NCBI RefSeq assembly: GCF_016278715.1
Contig: NZ_JADQBH010000223.1
Span: forward strand, 1-47,258
Length of the DNA: 47,258 bases
Source: Marinilabilia sp.
Lineage (GTDB): Bacteria; Bacteroidota; Bacteroidia; Bacteroidales; Marinilabiliaceae
Direction: 5' to 3'
Part shown: positions 30,203 through 39,472 of the stretch, one piece after another
How the letters are laid out: each line of letters begins with the position of its first letter
Numbering within the stretch: the first letter of the stretch is position 1
The notes under the pieces: model-generated
The model's input: only the letters and a program-made list of their open reading frames with translations
Told to the model about the DNA's origin: nothing
Databases searched by the model: none
Program-made: the position numbers and the translations under genes

Positions 30203-30509
30203 AGTATTCTGTATAAAAAGACCTATTTATCCTTTGTTTTTTTATTGAAAAAATCTCCTTACCCCTTAATTCCAATCCAGCACTTAAAACTCTCGTCTCA
30301 GACGACAATGCAGAAAAAACTAAAATATAAGTAGTCCCATTTGGCAATACTCCATTAATGTCTTATAATCCCCGAACCTAAACGAGCCAGAACCAAATAA
30401 ATCTATAGAGAATCTGTCGCAGTTCCCCAGCTTTTTTCTTTTTTTATCACATTATTTCTACCGTTCTGCCGCCGCTCCGCGGCTATTAATTCCTAAGTAT
30501 GTTGTTAAC

Positions 30510-30538
30510 AAAACCTAAAGCCGCAGAGCGATGAAAGA
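30510..30538 (+). repeat. Dispersed repeat family A, copy 4
   Basis: It contains AAACCTAAAGCCGCAGAGCG followed by ATGAAAG, a diverged copy with the same CCTAAA(G)CGCAGAG core. Confidence 0.45.
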
Positions 30539-30700
30539 ACGGTAACTCAATTATCACAGAGCCATCCAAACTATGGAACGCCCAATATGAAAAGCCTTCA
30601 GGAGGAACGATGAAATATTTTGCAAAAAACGAATATTAAGAGTAAGACACTAATAACAAGAAACCTGAAAACGAGAATTGATAAATACAAACCTTTTACA

Positions 30701-30731
30701 ATAAAACCTTTGCGTCATGGAAACTCTGCTT
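30701..30731 (-). repeat. Dispersed repeat family A, copy 5
   Basis: On the plus strand it reads AAACCTTTGCGTCATGG then AAACTCTG, the reverse orientation of the family (GCAGAG...ATGACGCAAAG on the minus strand), like copy 1. Confidence 0.45.
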
Positions 30732-30960
30732 TTATTGAACGGATTACTATTCTCGACCTTGTCGAAGAGGAGAGGCCAAAAAGGGGCTGAACAAAAGTAC
30801 TGAAAGCCACAAAGGTTTATTTATTCATGACCAATGATAGAGAGACATAAGCACAATGATCGAAGTTCATTCCGAGAAGTAGAAAACAATCAGGATTAAA
30901 TAGGAATATTTATTCATAGTTATGTGATTAATGACTAAGAAATCCTGAGGAAACGAGAGT

Positions 30961-30980
30961 TCCCCCCCTCGTGCGGAAAC
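30961..30980 (-). repeat. Family B 3'-end hairpin element, copy 2
   Basis: On the plus strand CCCTCGTGCGGAAAC; on the minus strand it lies about 50 bases after the FMN-binding protein stop. It can fold as CCCC-ACGT / ACG-A-GGGG around TTCCGC but has no T-run. Confidence 0.5.
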
Positions 30981-31029
30981 GTGGGGAGAGATATTTGAAA
31001 ACAAAGGGGAGAAAAGAAGCCCTCATCTG

Positions 31030-31590
31030 CTACATCTTCAATTTATGCAGAAGATTTGTCTTCAACTCCACATCATCAGTAATTGCCTGAACGGAGATGG
31101 TTGCTCCAGAAATGGCATCAATATTTTTGTTCACCTGCAAAGGCTCCGAACCATCGTGACCGGAAAACTGCTTTAACCAGCCTCTTGCTGTTATTTCATA
31201 ACCATGAGTAGCCTGATAATTAAAAACTTTAACGACCTGAACTGTTTTACCCTCATCAAAAAGAATAAAATAGTCAAAGTATTCTCCGTTACCGGGGTCT
31301 GATTTTTCACCCGAGATTGAGCAGCCACCAGCGCGACAACTGTTCACCCTTCCGGTATAAATATATTTGTACTTCCCTGCATTCGCAGTAACCTCAAAGA
31401 ATTTTCCCAGAGTTCGGTGCTTTTGCAGGAGCGAATCAGCAACCTTCAATTCTGATATCTGAGAAAAATCAGAAACTCCTTCTTTTGACAGGGCCTTTTC
31501 TAATGTCCTGTTTTGGTATTCTATTTCTCCCTGACCCCAAACAAGAACAGTAAAAAAACTAACCGCTAAAAAAACAATCCCTTTCATCAT
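31030..31590 (-). CDS. Secreted FMN-binding domain protein with flavinylation motif
   Basis: The signal peptide MMKGIVFLAVSFFTVLVWGQ is followed by a single FMN-binding (NosR/RnfG-type) domain. DAISGATIS at 158-166 carries the S-G-A-T motif in which Thr164 would be covalently flavinylated by ApbE in the periplasm. Cys85 and Cys90 (SCRAGGC) could form a disulfide. At 186 residues it is a one-domain electron carrier. It starts 20 bases after the porin stop, so the two are one operon. A role in moving electrons outside the inner membrane is inference; no apbE is in the window. Confidence 0.88.
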   Translation of the reverse strand: MMKGIVFLAVSFFTVLVWGQGEIEYQNRTLEKALSKEGVSDFSQISELKVADSLLQKHRTLGKFFEVTANAGKYKYIYTGRVNSCRAGGCSISGEKSDPGNGEYFDYFILFDEGKTVQVVKVFNYQATHGYEITARGWLKQFSGHDGSEPLQVNKNIDAISGATISVQAITDDVELKTNLLHKLKM

Positions 31591-31610
31591 CGCATCCCGG
31601 TTTTGAATTA

Positions 31611-32815
31611 TTAAAACATTACTCCGATTCCCGCATTGAAAGTTTTGTTGAATTTATCTTCATTTCCTGATTTAACAAACTGCATATCGGCTTTCACCAC
31701 AGCACCGGGAGCCAACTTCAAAGAAAGACCGGTGGTTATGATATTCTTTTCATAGGTAGGGTTTTTACTAATATTATCCTCAACATCGGAGTGAGTATTA
31801 AGAAATGAATAGCGCACAAAAGGCATCAATTGCTTCCCGGTATTCGATGATCTTAACACGTCGTAAGCAGCTTCAACATAATACCCGGTCATGGCGCTGC
31901 CCAAATCATTCAACACCCCGTCTTCGGATGCCGTAAATTCATTATACTGCTCAGTATTAGACAACCCTGAATAATAGAACTGTCCCCGCAACTGAAATCC
32001 TTGCCATGTGTAACGTGCATCCAATCCAACCATGGACACCCCAACCACCGACGAATCGGCCAGAGCCAACCCTGTATCATCGCTTTTATCGGTTCCGTCA
32101 TATAAAGTACTTTGAGTTTTTCCAAAATACCCCGACAAACCAACGTTCAGTCCCCTGATACCATAATATTCAACTTTACCGGTGAAATTGGGTGAACTGA
32201 TGAAAGATTCAGCCCCCTTCTGGCGACCTTTACGCAATCCGTTTTTGCCTCCCAGGTTTGCTGCCCCGTCGTAACCATTAAACCCATTCATGATATATAC
32301 CTGATATTTAAGGGATGCCGGAATAAAATTCCCCGTTACTCCGAAACCAATTTCACGCCAGGTTGTGGGTGCAATGTATTTGTCAATCAAGGGTCGCTCC
32401 ACACCATTAAATGTAGTGGGCTCATGATATTCATTAATAACCCCCATGGGTACAAGCATCAGCCCGCCCCTTAAACTAACACTTCGACTTAATTGGTGCT
32501 GCAAAAAGGCCTGCTCCACATAAACCTCCTTAACATGCTCAAATTCAAGCTCGGTTATAAATTGAGTTTTATCACTGAAATTGTACCCCAAAAGCATAAC
32601 CACTCTGTGAACATCCATTTTCCCGATGTTCTTCACATCTGCATCTAATGGTTGGTTGTAATGCACTTCACCATATCCTCCAACCATCAGTTTATTGTTG
32701 CTTGACAGCATATTATCTGCTGCATTGGTGTACACATTGGTTTTTTTTCGCCTGTTTGTGCATAAGCTGAAACAGTCATCATCAACACCATTGAAAATAG
32801 AACCCCTTTCATCAT
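31611..32815 (-). CDS. Outer-membrane porin, signal peptide out of frame at an A8 tract
   Basis: The mature part (GTG at 32735 downward, 374 codons) is a beta-barrel porin: VGGYGEVHYNQP, alternating strands such as TQFITELEFEHVKEVYVEQA, and a C-terminal strand ending FNAGIGVMF. The only credible start is ATG at 32815, giving MMKGVLFSMVLMMTVSAYAQ, a signal peptide much like that of the next gene. That frame joins the barrel only if one base is added in the A8 tract (T8 at 32741-32748 on the plus strand). As written, the signal peptide runs out of frame soon after and the barrel lacks an export signal. Either the gene is phase-variable, newly broken, or the tract length is a sequencing error. 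It resembles OprO/OprP-like porins; its substrate is unknown. Confidence 0.8.
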
Positions 32816-32855
32816 TATCAGTTTCGTTTAATTAAACTCATTTAAAATAATGATG

Positions 32856-32863
32856 CAAAACTA
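32856..32863 (-). promoter_or_regulatory. -7 promoter box of the porin/FMN operon
   Basis: TAGTTTTG on the minus strand matches TAnnTTTG, 41 bases before the ATG at 32815. This also supports 32815 as the true start of the porin gene rather than the GTG at 32735. Confidence 0.55.
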
Positions 32864-32882
32864 CAATGAAGGTTGGATTCCT

Positions 32883-32906
32883 AAAATCCCTAATTGTTGG
32901 GATTTT
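32883..32906. promoter_or_regulatory. Inverted repeat upstream of the porin promoter, possible activator site
   Basis: AAAATCCC (32883-32890) and GGGATTTT (32899-32906) are perfect inverted repeats around an 8-base spacer. The centre is about 43 bases upstream of the predicted transcription start, where activators that contact RNA polymerase from the -41 region bind. The regulator is unknown. Confidence 0.4.
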
Positions 32907-33063
32907 TTGATGCCTTTAGGACCATGAATATTTAATGACTAATGAAAAGACCCTTTGTTTCTAATGTTGGTAAGTCTACAATAAAGCTTACCAGTAGCTT
33001 GATTCTCTTCTGGATTAAAAACTAATACCATCAATTATTATTATTTTTGAGACAAATACTCTT

Positions 33064-33981
33064 CTAGTCAAAATTTATAAAATCAGCACTTAAACAAATA
33101 GCTACCCTTCTCTTCTTAACTCTATCCATGTTAACCGGAAAAACACTTTTACCGTTTCTGCTTCTATATATACCATAATACTGTTCTGGTTTTCTTCCCA
33201 TTGTAGCAATTGTCGTTTTTTTTATGTAGTAATAATCGAATATCCTGGCATAATGATATGGACTAATGTCATTGTTTTTTAGTGCATCCTCCAAAAAAGG
33301 AAGTAGAAATTCAATTTGGTCAGTGGTGAAATGAAGTAAAGAGTGTACAAAACCATCTGATATATCTCTATGGTTAATGTTTTGATCACGTCCTGTAACT
33401 GAAATACCAGGCCATTTATTAAGTTGCTTTACGATAATCCTTATTTTCTCGAAGTTATTATTGTTTATTTGTTCCCGCTTTTTGTTGCTCACCAAAAAGA
33501 ACTGTGAATATTTATCATCCCTTTGTATCTGGTCCAAAGTTTCTTTTAAAACCACATTTTGATTATTATTGGTATTTATCTTTTGCTTAAGAAATGTTTT
33601 AATTTTTCTTTTACTTATACACGAAGGTCTGATTTTGATAATATCAACCCTCGACACCCCATTATTAATTAGCTGGCTTGCTACATTACAAAAGTTTTTT
33701 TCATCACATCTATAAGCAAACACTTTTAAAAGAAAATACAAATCCGTTGAGAGGGGGGTGACACTTTCAGCCAATGCCACTTGAATTAATGAATCAATAA
33801 TAAATATACTATCAGGTGAAGTAAAATATATTTCCTTCGCTTTAGTAAAACATTCATGGTAAGTAGATTTAATTTGTTGATCAGAAAAATCATTTTGACA
33901 GATTAATTTGTTAGAAATTAAAATAAGTGACAGGAATAGAATTCCTATCACTTTTAAGTGTTTAAGATAATACATATCCAT
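33064..33981 (-). CDS. DUF6624-like secreted protein
   Basis: A hydrophobic N-terminus (IGILFLSLILISNKLICQ) predicts export. The second half matches the DUF6624 pattern: DQIQRDDKYSQFF, NKKREQINNNNFEKIRIIV, LNKWPGISVTGRD, FVHSLLHFTTDQIEFLLPFL, then ARIFDYYYIKKTTIATMGRK and PEQYYG. The function of DUF6624 is not known to me. The gene is AT-rich. Its ATG overlaps the TAA of a decayed upstream frame by one base (TAATG), so it was once translated in an operon with it. It lies downstream of the peptide-export genes on the same strand and could be a cluster accessory, but this is only positional. Confidence 0.7.
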   Translation of the reverse strand: MDMYYLKHLKVIGILFLSLILISNKLICQNDFSDQQIKSTYHECFTKAKEIYFTSPDSIFIIDSLIQVALAESVTPLSTDLYFLLKVFAYRCDEKNFCNVASQLINNGVSRVDIIKIRPSCISKRKIKTFLKQKINTNNNQNVVLKETLDQIQRDDKYSQFFLVSNKKREQINNNNFEKIRIIVKQLNKWPGISVTGRDQNINHRDISDGFVHSLLHFTTDQIEFLLPFLEDALKNNDISPYHYARIFDYYYIKKTTIATMGRKPEQYYGIYRSRNGKSVFPVNMDRVKKRRVAICLSADFINFD

Positions 33982-34239
33982 TATTTAAATTCTTTCATCA
34001 CAATTCGCTTTATATGGCCATGTCTGTCGTCAATTACTTTAAAAGTGACGCAATTTCCGTTTCCATCATCAACAGAAATTACCGTTTTTGATCTGGCACC
34101 TGCTTCTTTTGAATTACTCTACAAAACTTCCTCTTGGAAGAATTAAAACCATAGCAAATTCGTCAGAACTTCCTGTTCCTTTAAGTCATATTAACGGAGC
34201 AAGTCCTTCATGCGTTTCTTTGTTATCAATAAAATTCAT
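33981..34239 (-). pseudogene. Broken reading frame upstream of DUF6624
   Basis: From ATG at 34239 the minus strand reads MNFIDNKETHEGLAPLI then TGA. Protein-like sequence continues in other frames: GSSDEFAMVLILPRGSFVE, and then SKEAGARSKTVISVDDG up to RHGHIKRIVMKEFK ending with TAA at 33983-33981. At least one nonsense change and a frameshift are needed to join them. The family is not recognised. The final TAA overlaps the DUF6624 ATG, as expected for a former operon gene. Confidence 0.4.
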
Positions 34240-34273
34240 TTTTATAGTCTTTTGATTTTTATAATATCCTCCT

Positions 34274-34363
34274 TTAACCTTTTCTTAACGCTCTCATCCC
34301 CCCTCTACCTAATTGTAAACGCTCATTTTCAGTCAAGTCTCTAATTCGGTATGAACCCAAAAC
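34274..34363 (-). pseudogene. 29-codon open fragment with a GG-M site, possible decayed precursor
   Basis: Between two stops the minus strand encodes SYRIRDLTENERLQLG followed by RGGMRALRKG. There is no ATG in frame. The LQ..xGGM arrangement (Leu at -7, Gly-Gly at -2/-1, then Met) is like the real precursor at 40893-41069 (LQVIQGG-M). It could be a remnant leader or chance. The rest of 34364-34559 shows no gene. Confidence 0.2.
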
Positions 34364-34559
34364 TTAACAATAACGGGTGATCCAATTAATTCTTAAATTG
34401 ATCGAAAACCACCTACCTCTATCGATCCTCAGAAAAAGACTTAAGTTTTTTCTTCATTCAGTAAAACAGAGAGAAACATTGACCTGCAATACTTTCAAAA
34501 AAAACGGATACAGGCAGGAATAAACAAAACAATCTTATCCTAACAATTAAACTATAAAA

Positions 34560-35891
34560 TCATTCCATATTCTCTTTTAAAATAGCTTTCAACGGATAAA
34601 CCAGTCTTTCCGCCAAACTTATATCCTCAGTAATTATTTCTGCAACTCCCTGCATATTCTGCTTAAATGGCAGCTGCTTACCATAATTAGTCACTAATGT
34701 ATCAGGTAACAAGACAGTCCCGACATAAGCAGAATCTGGGACTTCCGATAAGCCTTCCAAATTCGTTACCACCAACCCAAATTCATGGGAAGGAAAATCA
34801 ACAAACTTCAGGTTTACCTCCTGACCCTGATGAACTTTTCCGGCACTGCGAACAGGAATACTTAATTTGCCTATTAGTTTGGTAGCTTTTTGAGGTAAAA
34901 CAGCCATCACCATTTGGCCTGATTCCACATTTTGGTTTTCTTCCCAGACACCAGACAAAGCAACAACCCCATTGATAGGAGAAACCAAGCAGAACCGGTT
35001 TTCCCATTCAGAAAGTGATGCCTTTAGATGGTTAAAAGCAATTTTTATTGCGGACAGGTGCTCATCAATGCTTTGTTGTTCTGAAAGATTAATATCCAGT
35101 AATTCCTGATCCAATTCAGAAAGATTCAACTCTACTGAAGACAAATTCAAACGTGTATCTATCAACTCTCTCTCCTGAGAAATAAAACCTTTCCTAGCGT
35201 TTTCATAATCCGCTTCAGCAATCACATTTGATGCAAAAAGCAGGGAGTCTCTGGTCAAGACTTTACGGTCAATTTCAAATGCTTTTTGGGCGGAATTGAT
35301 CTGTTGAATAAGAAGACTCCTTCTTCTCCTTAATCGACGCATCCGCTCCTTCACAGCCTTTCTTTTCTCCTGAAAATAGTCAATTCTCTTTAATGTCTGA
35401 TATTCTGAAACATACTTCACCACCTCCGAAAAAGGCGATTGAAGTTCACCAAGCTGAGATTCTTTCGATATAATCTCCCATTTTTGCTCCTGTTCTTTTT
35501 CAAGAATAGAATCCACCCCCAGACTAATGAAACCTCTTAAAAGTTTATATCCCTCGCTACTCACAGGACTCTCAACAATAGCCAACAATTCACCCGATTT
35601 AACAGAATCGCCATCTGCAACGAACAGATTTTGCATTTTCCCTGAACTCTTGGACAAAAGAAAGGCAGGTGGATTGGAGGTTTGCAGATAAAAGCTTCCG
35701 TTGATAACTTCTGGGTATCTGAAAACAAAAGAAAAAACAACAAGAGCGGAAATAATAACTGCAATTATTACAATTCCGTACCGAATTAAACGATTGGGTA
35801 TTTGCCCCATTATTTCTCTCACTTCATCGCTCTTCAGATCAATATGCTCTGTTTTATATTCAGTAATATTTTTATAGCTGTTCGGGCTCAT
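34560..35891 (-). CDS. HlyD-family membrane-fusion adaptor of a peptide exporter
   Basis: It has a short cytoplasmic N-terminus, one transmembrane helix at about 37-57 (YGIVIIAVIISALVVFSFVF), then a lipoyl-like half-motif (GKMQNLFVADGDSVKSGELL), long coiled-coil helices (about 130-290) and the second barrel-sandwich half (FCLVSPINGVVALSG, EENQNVESGQMVMAVLP). It would bridge the inner-membrane PCAT transporter to the outer membrane. At 443 residues it is normal for bacteriocin-type HlyD adaptors. It follows the ABC gene by 66 bases. No TolC-like gene is adjacent. Confidence 0.92.
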   Translation of the reverse strand: MSPNSYKNITEYKTEHIDLKSDEVREIMGQIPNRLIRYGIVIIAVIISALVVFSFVFRYPEVINGSFYLQTSNPPAFLLSKSSGKMQNLFVADGDSVKSGELLAIVESPVSSEGYKLLRGFISLGVDSILEKEQEQKWEIISKESQLGELQSPFSEVVKYVSEYQTLKRIDYFQEKRKAVKERMRRLRRRRSLLIQQINSAQKAFEIDRKVLTRDSLLFASNVIAEADYENARKGFISQERELIDTRLNLSSVELNLSELDQELLDINLSEQQSIDEHLSAIKIAFNHLKASLSEWENRFCLVSPINGVVALSGVWEENQNVESGQMVMAVLPQKATKLIGKLSIPVRSAGKVHQGQEVNLKFVDFPSHEFGLVVTNLEGLSEVPDSAYVGTVLLPDTLVTNYGKQLPFKQNMQGVAEIITEDISLAERLVYPLKAILKENME

Positions 35892-35957
35892 TTAAAGATT
35901 AATTAAATTTTCTGGTCATAAAATTGCCTAAAAGAATATAAACTATTCTAAATCTGG

Positions 35958-38150
35958 TCAATTCCCCAATTCAAGCTGATTCTTCACCAGGTCAAAATAT
36001 GCACCGGAAGCTCCAACTAAATCTTTGTGAGTCCCGGTTTCAATAATACACCCGTTTTCCATCACAATAATACTATCTGCATTTTTCACTGTGCTAAGAC
36101 GATGAGCCACCACCACAACGGTGCGACCTTTAAAGAAAAGATCAAGGTTTTCCATTATCACTCGCTCATTGTTGGCATCCAGGGAATTAGTCGCCTCATC
36201 CAGAAAAATATACTCCGGATCTTTGTAAACGGCACGGGCAATCAGGATTCTTTGTCGTTGTCCCTGGCTCAACCCAACACCTTCCTGCCCGATCCTGGTG
36301 TTGTACCCCAAAGGAAGACCTACTATAAAATCCTGAATATTGGCAATTCTAACAGCATAAAGCAACCTCTTCTTGTCTATATCATCATCCCCTACAGCTA
36401 TATTCCGGGCAATGGTATCCGAGAAAATAAAGCCATCCTGCATCACGACCCCGCACTTGCTTCTCCACCATCCCTGATGAAAGTTCCCAAGATTGCTTTC
36501 ACCTATCTTTATTTCTCCATCCACAGGGTTATAGAAACCCAATAACAATTTTATGAGTGTTGTTTTACCGCTTCCGCTGGTTCCTACAATGGCGGTTATC
36601 TTCTTTTCCGGAATATGTAAATTCACCTTATTAAGCACTTTTGGAGAGTGCGGTCCCTCATATTGGAAAGTCACATTTTGCAGATGGAGATCAAGCCGCC
36701 CGGCTATCTCAGTCAACCGGTTATCTCTTGCTTCCTCCTCATTAGGCTTAGAGTGTATTTCGTTCAACCGTTCCAGACTAATCTTAGCATCCTGAGCCAG
36801 GTGGACAAAATTGATCATTTGATCTATGGGGCTATTGAGCTGCCCAATGATGTACTGGACAGCCACCAACATCCCAAGAGTCATATTCCCCTTAACTACT
36901 GCAGTCGCTGCAAGTATCGTAATGATGATATTTTTCGTTTCATTAAAAAACAGTCCCCCTAATTGTTGGTACTGGCTTAACGAAAGACTTTGAACACTCA
37001 CCCTGAACAATTTTGCCTGAATGCGCTCCCATTCCCATCGTTTTTTTTTCTCACAATTATTGAGCTTAATCTCCTGCATGCCTGAAATCATCTGAATGAG
37101 GTTGCTCTGTTCAGAAGACATTTGAGCAAATCGTTTATAATCAATGTCCCGCCTTTTTTTCATAAACAACCACACCCACATAAAATAAAGAAGGCTCCCA
37201 ATCAAAAAGACCACAAATATCTTCATGCTATACCAGGCCAGAACTGCTCCAAACAAAACCAGATTGATCATTGAGAAAAGTACATTTAAAGTCTGTCCGG
37301 TCAAAAAATCTTCAATTCGCGAGTGATCTTCAATTCGCTGGATGATGTCGCCTGTCATCTTGGTATCAAAAAAACGGACGGGCAGCGTCATCAGCTTGGA
37401 AAGAAAATCACTTATCAGAGAAATATTAATCCTGGCACTCACATGTAGCAAAATCCAGGAACGTATAAACTCCACACTCATCCTACTAACAAACAACACC
37501 AATTGGGCGATCAACACCAAGTGAATAAAATTGAGATTCCGGGTATTAACGCCAATATCAACAACCGCCTGGGTAAGAAAGGGAAATACCAATTGAAGTA
37601 AACTCCCCACCAAGAGACCCAAAGCCAACTGAACGATAAACTTCTTATGGGGACGCAAATATTTAAAAAGGAAGGAAAACCCGGATTTATCGGGTGGTTC
37701 TTCTTCCATATTGTAAAACTCAGGAGTAGGCTCTAACAAAAGACAAATTCCAACAGATTCTCCATTTTTCACGGTGGAAGCCCAGCTTTTAAGAAATTCG
37801 TCCCGGGTATAAGTGACCTTGCCATGAGCAGGATCCGCCACCCAAACCTTGTTCTTCTCAATTTTGTAAACAACAACAAAATGCTCCTGATTCCAGTGGG
37901 CAATAAATGGAACCGGGGACTCTTTTTCAAGTTGCGCAAAGCTAATCTTCACCCCCATTGATCGAAAACCAATGCTTTCAGCTGCTTCACTGATCCCAAG
38001 AAGAGAGACTCCTTCGCGGGTAAGAAAGCTTCGATTTCTTAATCTCTCTATAGAATAAAACCGGCCATGAAATTTTGAAATCATTTGCAGGCACACCGGA
38101 CCGCAATCCATTATGTCCGGTTGATTATAAAATGGAAAAGAATCAATCAT
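35958..38150 (-). CDS. Peptidase-containing ABC transporter (PCAT, C39 peptidase)
   Basis: It cleaves double-glycine leaders and exports the core peptide. The C39 domain (1-130) has Gln10, Cys16 in DCGPVC, His90 in EHFVVVY and Asp106 in VADPAHG, a complete active site. Six transmembrane helices span about 170-440. The nucleotide-binding domain has Walker A GTSGSGKTT (523-531), signature LSQGQ (627-631) and Walker B YIFLDE with Asp651. The length of 730 is typical. It sits between the radical SAM maturase (17-base gap) and the HlyD adaptor, and its natural substrate is the GG-leader peptide encoded at 40893-41069. Confidence 0.96.
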   Translation of the reverse strand: MIDSFPFYNQPDIMDCGPVCLQMISKFHGRFYSIERLRNRSFLTREGVSLLGISEAAESIGFRSMGVKISFAQLEKESPVPFIAHWNQEHFVVVYKIEKNKVWVADPAHGKVTYTRDEFLKSWASTVKNGESVGICLLLEPTPEFYNMEEEPPDKSGFSFLFKYLRPHKKFIVQLALGLLVGSLLQLVFPFLTQAVVDIGVNTRNLNFIHLVLIAQLVLFVSRMSVEFIRSWILLHVSARINISLISDFLSKLMTLPVRFFDTKMTGDIIQRIEDHSRIEDFLTGQTLNVLFSMINLVLFGAVLAWYSMKIFVVFLIGSLLYFMWVWLFMKKRRDIDYKRFAQMSSEQSNLIQMISGMQEIKLNNCEKKKRWEWERIQAKLFRVSVQSLSLSQYQQLGGLFFNETKNIIITILAATAVVKGNMTLGMLVAVQYIIGQLNSPIDQMINFVHLAQDAKISLERLNEIHSKPNEEEARDNRLTEIAGRLDLHLQNVTFQYEGPHSPKVLNKVNLHIPEKKITAIVGTSGSGKTTLIKLLLGFYNPVDGEIKIGESNLGNFHQGWWRSKCGVVMQDGFIFSDTIARNIAVGDDDIDKKRLLYAVRIANIQDFIVGLPLGYNTRIGQEGVGLSQGQRQRILIARAVYKDPEYIFLDEATNSLDANNERVIMENLDLFFKGRTVVVVAHRLSTVKNADSIIVMENGCIIETGTHKDLVGASGAYFDLVKNQLELGN

Positions 38151-38167
38151 TAACTTTCTTAAGACTA

Positions 38168-39472
38168 TTACAACAATTCCAGATAATCCTCTATCCTTCC
38201 CTTAAAAGGTGTACAACAATCGTTGTTCTTGCCTTCATATTTATTTTCCATTCTTCGTTTGGGACAACCACCATGGCAAATGGGCAAATACGAACAGGAT
38301 TGGCACTCCTCTTCCTGATAATGATCAATTCCGACAGAATACTTTGCCTGCAGCTCATGATTTGAAAAAACAGGGTCATCATGAATATTACCAACAACTA
38401 ATGACGTTTCGCCTAAGTCTTCAAAGCACTTGTAAATTTCCCCTCTCCAACCAATGATCATGTTATTAGGATTTCGAACCAAACATTCAACATTAATATC
38501 ATCAGGATAGATCTTCTCAAGACACACATTTCTCTCTTTTAATGCAGAAATACAGAAATCAGTAGATTCATTTCGGCCAAAACAATTACATTTTGAAGGG
38601 TTTGAATCCTCAAGATGAATCCATCCAGGATAGACAACCAAGTTTTTTGATGGATACCGCTCATTTAACCATTCAAAAACTTCCCAGAATTTCACCTGAT
38701 TAGATTTATCAATATTTACCCGAACAGCCACAAAGAAAGAGTCACAAAACTTTCCAGAAAATAAACCGTCAAGGTTCTCAACGATTTTATCAAAAGTCCC
38801 ATTCCCATTAAGCAATGGACGTCGTTTGTCATGATCGACTCTTAAACCATCTAAAGTGACCTGAATCGTATCAACTCCAATCTCTGACAAAACTTCTATT
38901 CGTTTTGAATCCAACAAATAACCATTGGTTACAATCTCATTTTCGAGAACATTTAATCCTAACCCTTTTATCTTCAATCCTAAAGAAAGCAATCTCTTAG
39001 TCTCCAATAAGGGTTCTCCTCCATACCAGGTTAAATTGAGCGTATCCATCGCGTCTTGCTCCATTCTTTTTTTCAGAAACTGAACGATAGCATCTTCTGT
39101 TTCATCACTCATTCTTCCCGGGTTTCGCCACTTCTCATAGCAATAGCCACAATTAAAATTACAATTGTGAGTAGGAGCGATGGTTAAAACCATGTGTTTT
39201 TTATCAAAAATTCGGCTTAGACTCTGATGACGAAGTTGCTCCACGAGTAAATCATCATCAAAAACAAAAACATAATTCTTTTCAAAAAATCGAACCTCTT
39301 CCTCAGTAAAAAAACTATCTTCAATAAGTCCACTCTTTTCAACTTCTTGAAGTTGGGCAAAAAGTGTTTCATCCAACTTTAACAACCCATTGGTATACGA
39401 ATTGTATAATAATTTTCCCTGCTTGGCTGAATCCACCAAAAAGTTAAACCTTGACCATTTATATTTACTCAT
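38168..39472 (-). CDS. Radical SAM/SPASM peptide maturase
   Basis: A putative RiPP-modifying enzyme. Residues 1-90 (SRFNFLVDSAKQGKLLYNSY) resemble the N-terminal region of Bacteroidota SPASM maturases. The radical SAM core has Cys104-x3-Cys108-x2-Cys111 (NCNFNCGYC) and the GGEP motif at 151-154. The C-terminal SPASM region has many cysteines (Cys330, Cys349, then CQSCSYLPICHGGC at 390-403, and Cys419-Cys420) for auxiliary Fe-S clusters. Its ATG overlaps the S41 stop (ATGAGTAA), so the two are translationally coupled. The product chemistry (thioether, C-C or other link) cannot be told from sequence. Confidence 0.93.
   Translation of the reverse strand: MSKYKWSRFNFLVDSAKQGKLLYNSYTNGLLKLDETLFAQLQEVEKSGLIEDSFFTEEEVRFFEKNYVFVFDDDLLVEQLRHQSLSRIFDKKHMVLTIAPTHNCNFNCGYCYEKWRNPGRMSDETEDAIVQFLKKRMEQDAMDTLNLTWYGGEPLLETKRLLSLGLKIKGLGLNVLENEIVTNGYLLDSKRIEVLSEIGVDTIQVTLDGLRVDHDKRRPLLNGNGTFDKIVENLDGLFSGKFCDSFFVAVRVNIDKSNQVKFWEVFEWLNERYPSKNLVVYPGWIHLEDSNPSKCNCFGRNESTDFCISALKERNVCLEKIYPDDINVECLVRNPNNMIIGWRGEIYKCFEDLGETSLVVGNIHDDPVFSNHELQAKYSVGIDHYQEEECQSCSYLPICHGGCPKRRMENKYEGKNNDCCTPFKGRIEDYLELL

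Larger units (their letters stand above)
30203..31029. other. About 830-base intergenic region with repeats, no gene
   Basis: Frames here are short and broken. It holds a palindrome TCGTCTCAGACGA (30293-30305), two family A repeats (30510-30538, 30701-30731) and a family B element (30961-30980). A GC-rich patch CCGCCGCTCCGCGGC lies near 30470. No RNA gene was recognised. Confidence 0.5.

Noticed and set aside
30168-30347. Extended N-terminus of RIC
   Set aside because: The -7 promoter box at 30195-30202 lies within it and the family begins at the DUF542 domain.
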